Source: an uncultured Selenomonadales bacterium
GTDB taxonomy: Bacteria; Bacillota; Negativicutes; Selenomonadales; Selenomonadaceae
Assembly (NCBI GenBank): GCA_946183785.1
Contig: CAMHCS010000007.1
Coordinates: forward strand, 26,809 to 90,808
Length of the DNA: 64,000 bases
Direction of reading: 5' to 3'
The notes under the pieces were generated by a model. That model did not search any database and was not told the DNA's origin. It saw only the letters and a program-made list of their open reading frames with translations. Shown in pieces: positions 56,701-62,598 of the stretch; within the stretch, counting starts at the first letter, position 1; each line of letters opens with the position of its first letter. The position numbers and the translations under genes are program-made.

Positions 56701-57800
56701 TCATCCGTGATTACTGGCAGATTTCCTCCCGGATATATTCCCTCGCGGTCGCCGCGATCCGGTTTCGTTTCCGCACCTGCTCCATGGAGTCCGGAATCGC
56801 CCAGACGTTCTCCGTTTCCTCCATTTGCGTCCGATACCTTGCTTCCCGTTCCTCCATCTCCTGCTGGTACTTCTTCAGGTACGTCTCCGCTTCCCCGTCC
56901 CGGAGCAGTTTCTTCCACAGCGTCGGCTTCTCGTCTTGGATGTACAGCATCCGGAGCCGCCCCCACTCCCCTAGTCCGGGAATCTCCATCTCCGCCTCGT
57001 TCTCCTCGTCCGTCTCGTCCTGTCCCGCCGTCAACGGGGCCGTTTCCATTGTTTCCTCCGGGTAGGGTTCCTTCTCCCATTCCTCTTTCTCCAAGAGACC
57101 GTCCATCCCCAACAAAGTCATGAAGTAATCCTGCGTCATCATTTCGCTCTCTCCCTTCCGTTCGAATCCACTGCCCTAATGGACTTAAAATTTGATTGCT
57201 GATATCGTTGGCCACTTCCAGAACGCCCTCCAAAGAATACGGCGGCTCCGGCCATGCGCTCATCAGGATTTTTAGCCCATAGGTTTCCTCGGCGGGAAGC
57301 CGCATCCGCGCCAGCACGATATAGGCTGCCGTGGATGCGGCTAAATCCTCCATCTCCGCCGATCCATGAGCAAGCCGCTTGCATTCGGCAGCGATCCGGT
57401 CCTCGGTTGTTGCCCCGTCCGGATAAGTCCGCGCAATGTGCGCCCCGTGCATATCCTCGTCGTACTGCCAAAACCGCGCTTGAATGTCCTCACGGTTGTA
57501 GTCCAGCGTGTCCCGAGCCTCGAAAATATAGCGCACGTCCTCGCGGCCTTTTTCTCCTTCGAGAATAGGAACCCCCACTGCATCGGCCTTGACCGTCGTC
57601 CCCAGCCGCTCCCAAATGTCGCGGCTCGCATAAGCCGTACCATCCGCAGCCGCATGAAAATACAGGCTGATTTGCTGTCGGAGCGGATACTTGTGGAAAC
57701 GTGCCATCGTATCCAAGAAGTCAATATAGCGTCCTTTGTTGTATTGGATTTCCGAAAAAAATTGTTCCTGCTCGGCAAGCAGTGCGTTTCGAGTGATCAT
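50790..57800 (-). CDS. Giant methylase/SNF2-type helicase (large polyvalent protein)
   Basis: A 2336-aa protein with AAAGGAGG before ATG 57800. Order: an N-terminal element-specific domain (1-210); a Gly/Arg/Glu-rich linker (about 215-365); an adenine-type DNA methylase domain with EPSCGAGRFFEAMP near 630 and GNVPFGNYR near 698 (NVPF in place of NPPF/Y); and a helicase with Walker A GAGKSFEMA near 1530, DEAHYFKN near 1690, TGTPISNS near 1745 and QRLGRIIRRG near 2020. Such proteins are thought to protect or process transferred DNA. It is monocistronic from box promoter d. The linker overlaps a nested ORF. Confidence 0.88.
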   Translation of the reverse strand: MITRNALLAEQEQFFSEIQYNKGRYIDFLDTMARFHKYPLRQQISLYFHAAADGTAYASRDIWERLGTTVKADAVGVPILEGEKGREDVRYIFEARDTLDYNREDIQARFWQYDEDMHGAHIARTYPDGATTEDRIAAECKRLAHGSAEMEDLAASTAAYIVLARMRLPAEETYGLKILMSAWPEPPYSLEGVLEVANDISNQILSPLGQWIRTEGRERNDDAGLLHDFVGDGRSLGERGMGEGTLPGGNNGNGPVDGGTGRDGRGERGGDGDSRTRGVGAAPDAVHPRREADAVEETAPGRGSGDVPEEVPAGDGGTGSKVSDANGGNGERLGDSGLHGAGAETKPDRGDREGIYPGGNLPVITDEDRAALQVDGVEIISSDRAKEIIAQYEEKLETGDESDRGRFLVLPETERDGFTAIDNRNGDCLKEEFLSLDAAAYWLVGNADMEDVLDSFPEERPAEGASTDGDKDVRQIAETGEVSGNTMEADNDESQMDDNQDTTGAASVLSITDVMANLDFSADMSSTTGKRKVFQRNLAAIRLVKQLKADGRVASDEERALLRSYAGWGGIPEAFDPFNAAWKDEYNILRSTLSDEEFTAARASALNAHYTPSAIVESIYKGLRHLGFESGNILEPSCGAGRFFEAMPQDMREKSHIVGIELDSLSSRIAAQTYPDVAVHHQGFEASRFAKGSFDVAIGNVPFGNYRVTTDPEYRGQNLLVHDYFLAKMLDEVRPGGLVVALTSKGTMDKQDTSVREMLCRRANLIGAIRLPNHAFKAAGTDTTTDLLIFQKLEKERTLEQAEGERGWIDIENPYVDGKRDYDHFINEYFRNIAPSAVLGKLAITSTAYGTDVIVKDESGQPVEKRLLEALSRLPENVYQPTDQALPVPVQEGHREAHEYGFFYEEGRIIFVGADGREDGSKTEGLSATDSKKILSAIHIREATRGLLEAQRNDCSTTELDNLMKKLNGLYDEHAVRFGRICADRSLERVFSSDPSYPLLLSLEIADTKNKRKFVEKAPIFSHRIIAPAHTPKHAETPEDALKISMQEKGRVDLSYMSALTGTPTSDLVSALEFSSIYFDPKKQEYQQSDEYLSGDIRQKMDDVKAAIEDNKRKLQAIAEHELVVDWMNFDVPSIEYEPQDATEEKIVMAAYGGAPRLEYFKEIEQKVFQKDNYKLSLLYFMARGEITLDAPLKYLEDPLFLLDALGHGVPLPHGLYYSNEKRKMRDAIAAVNILFSTLSDAPSPYEYMTPTEFPDRFIYPFLRSKLLEFLPPRNLSELAGVINEQSERIQKEWEDFKSEYVQKRQRWIDVSNFESVRFLKAANRSLQKNFEALDTAKPEDLKPGEIKVRLGAPWIPTYYVKEFLQDLLQTSAEDVDVEYSPTTQRWHIGGKNSENDNPKAWMTYGVPGRMSAYDLCELALNLSFPRIYDPYYEDGKEKRKVNVELTTQAQMKQEDIKNAFEEWLWKDASRGKAVANYYNRHFNNIVPRQYSGENLIFPGMALDIELQEHQKDAIAHTLYGGNTLLAHCVGAGKSFEMAASIMEAKRLGLAHKAMVVVPKHLTEQFGAEFYRLYPGAKLLVATNKDFTKENRQAFLARAATQEWDAIVLGYSQFEKIPISHNRRVGILQSEINRLMAAIREEKEQHGVSWSIKQMESKRKALEAELKKLEDVPHDATVCFEDLGIDKLCIDEAHYFKNLYTPTKLSRVAGVQTSEAKKSWDLYEKCQYLNEKTNGKGVIFATGTPISNSMTELYTMQRYLQPDRLREEGFASFDSWAANFGQTVLSMELKPEGKGFQEKQRFSKFFNLPELMSLFKEIADIRTPDMLKLPVPEAEFFVEKIPASATQRAVVNELADRAEAIRARKVDREEDNMLKVTHEGRSLALDVRVYDPSLPETEDSKVNRCIKNVLDIYRETKENRSAQLIFCDQSTPTGKGPFNVYDDIKRKLMLSGVPEKEIAFVHDAKNENQKEELFGRVRRGEVRVLLGSTDMMGVGTNVQDKLIATHDLDVPWRPSDLEQRLGRIIRRGNENKKVKVFRYVTEGTFDAYMWQLIENKQRFISQIMTSSVPVREAEEVDELTLTAAEIKAIATGNPLIKEKMEVDNDLTRLKMAKSQHLSNRRQLENMIQNVYPKRIQYQQNLLEKLLADKIRMEGNTKIDGEQELFSIILNGKIYTDTKAAEAVMESALGEGLFSDGKELTGEYKGMKIRKVLDRETGKPTLVMSGNLSYRSPMAGTGKANLRLIESTYTKVIDTIEKEQKELSALEKNFASAKVEAGKPFEREQELQEKLKRSFELDAILKSEDATISGVDNTGDIMAKDVCLQQRYEENEYGITR
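56711..57142 (-). CDS. Nested TnpV-like ORF inside the giant helicase gene
   Basis: A 143-aa ORF in another frame of the same strand. GGGAGAG lies 7 nt before ATG 57142. The C-terminal part GLGEWGRLRMLYIQDEKPTLWKKLLRDG followed by a helical YLKKYQQEMEEREARY and MEQVRKRNRIAATAREYI has the layout of TnpV, a small transposon-encoded protein of Firmicutes. The helicase frame over the same bases is a low-complexity linker, so this frame seems the one under protein-level constraint. The product's role is unknown. Confidence 0.55.
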   Translation of the reverse strand: MMTQDYFMTLLGMDGLLEKEEWEKEPYPEETMETAPLTAGQDETDEENEAEMEIPGLGEWGRLRMLYIQDEKPTLWKKLLRDGEAETYLKKYQQEMEEREARYRTQMEETENVWAIPDSMEQVRKRNRIAATAREYIREEICQ

Positions 57801-57829
57801 GACAGAACCTCCTTTTCGTTGTCAGGAAA

Positions 57830-57871
57830 ATCCTATCATGGGTCAATACTTATAAACGCTTGTTTTTATGA
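57830..57871 (-). promoter_or_regulatory. Element-wide box promoter d (helicase gene)
   Basis: TCATAAAAACAAGCGTTT begins at 57871 on the minus strand. TAGGAT is at 57835-57830, 27 bp after the box. The helicase ATG follows about 30 bp on. Confidence 0.68.
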
Positions 57872-57943
57872 TATATCTGCCTTGAAATTTTAGTCTGAAT
57901 ATTCTGCATTTTTATTTTACGAGAATCTGTATTTTTTGTCAAG

Positions 57944-57987
57944 TGCAAAAAAAGAAAACTTTCGCGAGCAGAATCACGAAAGTTTTT
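57944..57987 (-). terminator. Terminator of the transfer-gene operon
   Basis: AAAACTTTCG (57955-57964) pairs with CGAAAGTTTT (57977-57986). On the minus strand a T-rich tail follows. A second perfect hairpin, TGGGGTCA-ACG-TGACCCCA (58007-58025), lies just upstream of it. Confidence 0.8.
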
Positions 57988-58043
57988 CATATTTATTTCA
58001 GAAACGTGGGGTCAACGTGACCCCAGACAAACATCCTAAAAAA

Positions 58044-58193
58044 CTATGGCAAGGTTGCGTATTCTTTCCTAAGCTCCGCCATCTCGATTTGAAGATTATG
58101 GAGACTCTTGATGAGATCATCCATTTCGACGGATAACCGGCAAATATGCTGGCGATCCTTTTCTGTGTTTTCTTTCTGCGTAGTCTCTTCCAT
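58044..58193 (-). CDS. 49-aa coiled-coil protein after the VirB5-like gene
   Basis: ATG 58193 with GAGG 7 nt before it encodes MEETTQKENTEKDRQHICRL and a heptad-like helix (SVEMDDLIKSLHNLQIEMAEL). Stop at 58044. It starts 9 bp after the preceding gene and precedes a terminator. TrbK-type small proteins occupy this place in Trb operons, but it has no signal peptide or lipobox, so no function is claimed. Confidence 0.55.
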   Translation of the reverse strand: MEETTQKENTEKDRQHICRLSVEMDDLIKSLHNLQIEMAELRKEYATLP

Positions 58194-58202
58194 ATTCGCA
58201 CC

Positions 58203-59066
58203 TCATTTGAACTCCACAAATCCAATGCCCTCCGGACGATCATACGCCTGATCCGGACGGGACGTTTCCCGATACGGGTCTTCCACGCGGAGCTTCGCGT
58301 TTTCAGTTGCACGTATCGCCGCCAAGTGTTCGTCCATCTCAATCTGCTTTTGGATGGCGCGAAGCTCCGCAAGATTGGATAGGAGCACGTTGCGCTTTGC
58401 CAGCTCCGCCTCCTGCAAAGCGGCAAGCTGTGCCTCTGCTTGCTCTATTTCCACTTCTCCTTGCGCGTTTTTCACATTTTCCATAATCTGCGCATAGGCA
58501 ACTTCATCGGCCTCGGTATTTTTTACCGCGTCCTCGGCAGCTTTGGCGAAAGTGCTGTATTTCTCTTCCAGTGCCTTATGCTGCACATCCTTGGAATAGG
58601 CCGACTCATCCTTGGAATAATTATTTGTGCTACGAAAAAGCTGGCGGCGCATCAGCGTTTCGTATTCGCCGCCGCGATAAAGTGACGCCGCGTCTTGGCG
58701 AACGGCTTGAATGTCAGCCGCGGTCTGTTGCTGCACCGCCTTATCCTGCGGCTTGATATTGCGCTCCATGATGCCCGTCCGAGCAATCAGGGTATCGAGC
58801 CACGACATAAAATCGTCTTTGAACAAAATGGACTTCACATGGCGCGTCTTGTCGTACACCGTTCCTTTGGAAAGTTCCCGCAGGGCAAAAACAGACGGCG
58901 CACTGTCCGCATAGCTGATAGCCGTTTCGCTGTAATACGCTCCGGGATCGTATGGCTCGTCCACCCCGGGAATTATTTTGGCATACACATACGTTACGCC
59001 GTAGCCGATGCTGAAACCGCCGATGAGGGCACAAGCACAATATTTCAATAATTTTTTCGCACCCAT
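58203..59066 (-). CDS. TrbJ/VirB5-like conjugal transfer protein
   Basis: 287 aa from ATG 59066 (MGAKKLLKY). An N-terminal hydrophobic segment (about 5-30, CACALIGGFSIGYGVTYVYA) acts as signal or anchor. The rest is helical with long coiled coils (about 130-250, KAAEDAVKNTEADEVAYAQI) as in VirB5/TrbJ, the minor pilus tip or adhesin subunit of type IV secretion. It follows the TrbL-like gene by 21 bp. The family is diverse, so the call rests on architecture and neighbours. Confidence 0.6.
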   Translation of the reverse strand: MGAKKLLKYCACALIGGFSIGYGVTYVYAKIIPGVDEPYDPGAYYSETAISYADSAPSVFALRELSKGTVYDKTRHVKSILFKDDFMSWLDTLIARTGIMERNIKPQDKAVQQQTAADIQAVRQDAASLYRGGEYETLMRRQLFRSTNNYSKDESAYSKDVQHKALEEKYSTFAKAAEDAVKNTEADEVAYAQIMENVKNAQGEVEIEQAEAQLAALQEAELAKRNVLLSNLAELRAIQKQIEMDEHLAAIRATENAKLRVEDPYRETSRPDQAYDRPEGIGFVEFK

Positions 59067-59087
59067 CCATATTCCCTCCATTCTACG

Positions 59088-61007
59088 TCATTGTTCGTTC
59101 GTCAGCCGGAAACCCATACCTCCGAATTGTTTCATGATCTTGTCCCGCAGCCTGTCGCCGATGTACATGAACAACAGGCACACCACAAGCAGTTTGATTA
59201 GAAGCCATATATTCAATGCGCGTGTCATTGTCGTGCTGGCCGTCTTCTTTCCGTATAGCTGCTCTTGGTATTTGTACGCCTCGCCATTTTCCATGCCGCC
59301 TTCGCCTTGGTTCCACGCACGGCCCGCCGCTTCCCACGAATGGTAACGCTCATAATATCCTTGCAGGATAAACGCCGTGATCAGCTCTTGATTTCTCGGC
59401 GACCATGGGTGCGCGGTGCTCGTCGGCTCAGGAGCGGTGTCATAGGGGCCGTATTCCGTCCACCGCGTATAATTCTCGTCGGTGTCCAGGGCGACGGACG
59501 GGCTGGAGGCCTCATAATCGTCGCACCAGGCATCATAATAATCCACGTTAATCTGGTACGCGCCGTAGTATCCAAGCCCATTGTCGCAATGGTAATTGCC
59601 GTAGTAGGATTCCACGATGCGCATCCGGGACATCAGCTCATCCAGACTTTGGATTTTAGTTGCCGCTGTGGCGCTCTTCTCGGATTCGGAAGCTGTCTGC
59701 GTCGTCAGAAAAGAATCTATGGCCATCGTTTCCATTGTATGCTGCAAGCTGACGGCCAAAAGACAGAAAAACATCAGGTTTATGGAGACAGCGAAGACGC
59801 CGTTCAATCCATTTGACGCGAATCTTCGGACGTGCTTCATTCCGGAGAAAACCATGCCAGTAAAACTGAACAGAATGACAAAATAGAATTCGAGGTACGC
59901 CTTGCCGATTTGCAAACCGATAATCGTGAAACAGGCGAAAATCAGGAGGCCGAAAACCAGGGAGAAAATGACGGACGACACGCCCGAGCCAAACAGGAAA
60001 TCCGAAACCCCTATGCCTTTGATTCCGTTGTTGATGACCGGGGCGATGATCTGAACACCCTTCTGTATGATTTTTGATGGGTCAGATACCGCAGCAGCCG
60101 CCTTTTCCGGCGTCGCGCCTCCGGCGATACCGCCGAGGGCAGGGAGACCGTGCATGGAAAGATTGCCGATGATGTCGCTCCAATAGAGCAGCAGAAAGAG
60201 CATCAGGCCGTAGAACAGAACTTTTTCCAGCATCCACTTGGCGAGGCTGCCTTTCCCGCCGCCATCCCCCGCTGACCACACCAGCGTCTTGTATGCCGCT
60301 CCTACGGCGAGATCCATCGTGCAAAGGACGATGAATATCTCCGTGATGCCCTGCCGGATATAGCCAAGGGCTTCCGTCAAAACGCTGATGAATTTCTCAA
60401 TGATATCCCGCGCGGTCTTCGCGAAATCCTTGTTCACGATAAAGTCCGCCGCTCCGCCGTGGTCGTCCGTGCCGCGAGGAACCGCTGCGCCGCCGGGAAG
60501 GTTGTTGCCGCCTCCCTCGGCCTGTTCCGCAGCCAAGAGTCCGGGAACAAAAAGACCGGGGTCAAGAAGCTCGCCGTCCAGCTCCACCTCGAAATGGCAA
60601 TGCGGCCCGGTGGAATTCCCCGTAGAGCCGCAATAAGCGATAAGCTGGTTTCGGGTAACGTCCTGCCCTGCGGAAACCAGCACTTCTTCATTGTGCCCAT
60701 AGAGCGTCGAGAGGCCGTTTCCGTGCTCAATGATGACCGTGTATCCGTAACCGTCCAGCCATCCGGCATAGGAAACCGTGCCGCTGGCAGCAGCCTGTAT
60801 TTCGTCGCCGTAGTCCCCCGCGAGGTCGCAGCCGGAATGGTATCTTTGGTCTCCGTAAATAGGATGGATGCGCCAGCCGAAAGGCGACGTCACTTCCATC
60901 GGGGCGCGAATAGGGAGGCTCATGGTGGTGACGACCTCGGCAGCGGAAGCGGGACGACAAAACAACAGCGCGAAAAGAAATACGCCTATATACGCCGCCA
61001 GCCTCCT
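59088..61007 (-). CDS. TrbL/VirB6-like channel fused to M23 peptidase and lysozyme-like domains
   Basis: 639 aa from ATG 61007, which gives a clear signal peptide (MRRLAAYIGVFLFALLFC.. cut after ASA). An M23/LytM endopeptidase follows (about 30-165) with ligands H58, D62, H137 and H139 (YHSGCD, HCHFEV). Residues about 200-440 hold at least five hydrophobic helices with a TrbL/VirB6 look. Residues about 450-600 resemble a lytic transglycosylase (LDELMSRMRIVESYYG, GYYGAYQI). A last helix is near 615. One protein could thus open both wall bonds around a secretion channel. It leads the VirB5-like operon from promoter e. Confidence 0.78.
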   Translation of the reverse strand, partial: RRLAAYIGVFLFALLFCRPASAAEVVTTMSLPIRAPMEVTSPFGWRIHPIYGDQRYHSGCDLAGDYGDEIQAAASGTVSYAGWLDGYGYTVIIEHGNGLSTLYGHNEEVLVSAGQDVTRNQLIAYCGSTGNSTGPHCHFEVELDGELLDPGLFVPGLLAAEQAEGGGNNLPGGAAVPRGTDDHGGAADFIVNKDFAKTARDIIEKFISVLTEALGYIRQGITEIFIVLCTMDLAVGAAYKTLVWSAGDGGGKGSLAKWMLEKVLFYGLMLFLLLYWSDIIGNLSMHGLPALGGIAGGATPEKAAAAVSDPSKIIQKGVQIIAPVINNGIKGIGVSDFLFGSGVSSVIFSLVFGLLIFACFTIIGLQIGKAYLEFYFVILFSFTGMVFSGMKHVRRFASNGLNGVFAVSINLMFFCLLAVSLQHTMETMAIDSFLTTQTASESEKSATAATKIQSLDELMSRMRIVESYYGNYHCDNGLGYYGAYQINVDYYDAWCDDYEASSPSVALDTDENYTRWTEYGPYDTAPEPTSTAHPWSPRNQELITAFILQGYYERYHSWEAAGRAWNQGEGGMENGEAYKYQEQLYGKKTASTTMTRALNIWLLIKLLVVCLLFMYIGDRLRDKIMKQFGGMGFRLTNEQ

Positions 61008-61042
61008 CATGCCCGCACCTTCCCCCACGGATTCTTTTTTAT

Positions 61043-61084
61043 ATTGTACGGGGAAATTCGCCGCAAAAACTTCCATTTTTATGA
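61043..61084 (-). promoter_or_regulatory. Element-wide box promoter e (TrbL-like operon)
   Basis: TCATAAAAATGGAAGTTT begins at 61084 on the minus strand. TACAAT is at 61048-61043, 27 bp after the box. A start upstream of it (61076) would lie within the box, supporting ATG 61007. Confidence 0.7.
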
Positions 61085-61154
61085 TGTTTGATTTCGGTCA
61101 ACAAATTATCTGATAGAAAGGTAGAGCAAGTGTAAGCCGTTATAAGTCTCTCAT

Positions 61155-61190
61155 ACAAAAAAACAGGGGTATTGCTCCCCTGTTTTTTTC
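61155..61190. terminator. Bidirectional terminator between the TA pair and the transfer operon
   Basis: AAACAGGGG (61161-61169) and CCCCTGTTT (61177-61185) with A- and T-runs on both sides. Confidence 0.8.
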
Positions 61191-61213
61191 GTTTTTCCCG
61201 AGAAAAATTTTCA

Positions 61214-61249
61214 CAAAAAAAACCGCCCCGAATGCTTTTCGGGACGGTT
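61214..61249 (-). terminator. Terminator of the toxin-antitoxin operon
   Basis: AACCGCCCCGAA (61221-61232) and TTCGGGACGGTT (61238-61249) pair with one mismatch; a run of Ts follows on the minus strand. Otherwise 61085-61354 has no gene. Confidence 0.75.
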
Positions 61250-61354
61250 CATGTCTCTTTTCAAATGTTTTTCTTGTCTTTTTGCTGCAAAATCCGGGTT
61301 TTCGGCGATTCATGTGCTTGGAAAAATGTTATCCGGTAAAATTTTGATGTTGTT

Positions 61355-61729
61355 TCAATTCGTGTTGGCATTGAGATAGTTTTCTATATCCGCCTTTCGA
61401 AACCTCCATTCACGTCCAGCCTTTACTGCTTTGATACGTTTTGATTTGATCATGTTATAAACTGTCTGGTTGCTGACACGAAGATAATTCGCTGCCTCTT
61501 CTAAATTCAACATGGTTTCAGATTTTGGAATAAGTATTTCCATAATTTTTTTTGTATCTGCTGCGGATATCATTTCTTCGCCACATGTCTCGCAACGGAA
61601 GATATCCACTCCGCTCACCTCAATCTCCTTTCCGTTTACCGTGAATTTTTTCTTTTCATTTGGATGCAGCATCATAACTCCATGGCAGTTGTGGCATACT
61701 TCTTGTTTCCTCATTGTCTCCTTTCCCAT
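61355..61729 (-). CDS. Antitoxin-like protein: YgiT/MqsA-type zinc ribbon plus excisionase-type HTH
   Basis: A 124-aa protein. The N-terminal zinc ribbon has CHNCHG (C12, C15) and FRCETCGEE, as in YgiT/MqsA antitoxins. The C-terminal half MLNLEEAANYLRVSNQTVYNMIKSKRIK.. is an excisionase/MerR-type DNA-binding helix-turn-helix instead of the Xre-type HTH usual in MqsA. Paired with the upstream DUF4258-like gene it should neutralise that toxin and repress the operon. The start at 61729 is behind AGGAG; an ATG at 61714 is an alternative. Confidence 0.75.
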   Translation of the reverse strand: MGKETMRKQEVCHNCHGVMMLHPNEKKKFTVNGKEIEVSGVDIFRCETCGEEMISAADTKKIMEILIPKSETMLNLEEAANYLRVSNQTVYNMIKSKRIKAVKAGREWRFRKADIENYLNANTN

Positions 61730-61748
61730 ATAGATTCCTCTCTCCTTC

Positions 61749-61847
61749 TCACGTATTCATAAAATTATCATCGACCGATGGGGGTGTCCCGTCCTCGATC
61801 TCTTTGCGAAATCGTATGCGGAAAATCATTTCGGACGGGACTTCCAT
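61749..61847 (-). CDS. Possible 32-aa ORF between toxin and antitoxin genes
   Basis: ATG 61847 to TGA 61749 encodes MEVPSEMIFRIRFRKEIEDG and 12 more residues. No good ribosome binding site is present. It fills the 128-bp space between the two genes. It may be a remnant or chance. Confidence 0.25.
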   Translation of the reverse strand: MEVPSEMIFRIRFRKEIEDGTPPSVDDNFMNT

Positions 61848-61857
61848 CGTCTGGGAA

Positions 61858-62199
61858 TTATTTGCGAATCAATGCTGGATTTTCCTCCGGTTGCGTGTCC
61901 CATACATCGTAATCAACGTATTCGGCGGTAATCACGCGGACTGTCGGCGGATTGCCGCAAACGGCACAAATGACGATTACATCGCCATTTGACGGATCGT
62001 AGAGCAAATATCGCGTATCTGCATGTTCCCGCCCCGGCTCACTTGACGGAGGTTGACTTTCAATCAGCTGCGTCGTGCTGCTCGTCAGAATCTCTCTGAC
62101 CGCATCATCCATGATACCACGCTCTATCATGCGTTGTATCGCATGGTCTGTGAAAAAAATCCCGCCCGTTCGGGCCACTGCTTGAATTTTTTTCGGCAT
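61858..62199 (-). CDS. DUF4258-type toxin-like protein
   Basis: A 113-aa protein with FFTDHAIQRMIERGIMDDAVREIL near residue 15, the HaxxRmxeRgI motif of DUF4258, a RelE/BrnT-like small toxin family, and a strand-rich C-terminus (DTRYLLYDPSNGDVIVICAV). DUF4258 genes are usually followed by a YgiT-type zinc-ribbon antitoxin gene, as here. The likely activity is RNA cleavage, by inference. It is the first gene of the unit. Confidence 0.72.
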   Translation of the reverse strand: MPKKIQAVARTGGIFFTDHAIQRMIERGIMDDAVREILTSSTTQLIESQPPSSEPGREHADTRYLLYDPSNGDVIVICAVCGNPPTVRVITAEYVDYDVWDTQPEENPALIRK

Positions 62200-62598
62200 A
62201 TCTTAAGTTCTCCTTTCCCACCGATCGTTCTTCGCACAATTTTATCGCATGGGAACGGAGCGGTGTAATTTTTCCAGATTAGCTCTAACTTATACTATTT
62301 TATAGCAATTTATAACAGATGTCAATGCTGATGACGATGATTTTTTTATTTTCATACAGCAAAAATAAAGCACAAAGATGGAAATAGCGACTTTTAGCCG
62401 ATAAAAAGGCATTTTTTATGCCATTTTCCTTGAAAATATTGACTTCTATACTCAACTTTCCCACCACGAAAATAAAGCTAATCACTTGAAAATACTGGCA
62501 TCGCGTAGGATATAAAGCCTTCCTTGACAACAAAATAGCACCTGTTTTTGGTATAATGGAATCAGCTACAAACCCAATACCAGAAAGGTGCTGACTCC
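62200..62598. other. Gap before the IS4-type transposase; IS left-end region
   Basis: About 400 bp of AT-rich sequence with no convincing gene; a 77-codon minus frame (62300-62533) lacks a binding site. The right part is probably the left end of the IS. It has a promoter with TATAAT at 62552-62557, and arms AGCACCT (62537-62543) and AGGTGCT (62586-62592) that flank it and cover the transposase ribosome binding site. The IS tip could not be fixed. Confidence 0.5.

Noticed and set aside
62300..62533. 77-codon minus-strand open frame
   Set aside because: AT-rich, no ribosome binding site, no recognisable pattern; it lies in the non-coding gap at an IS edge.
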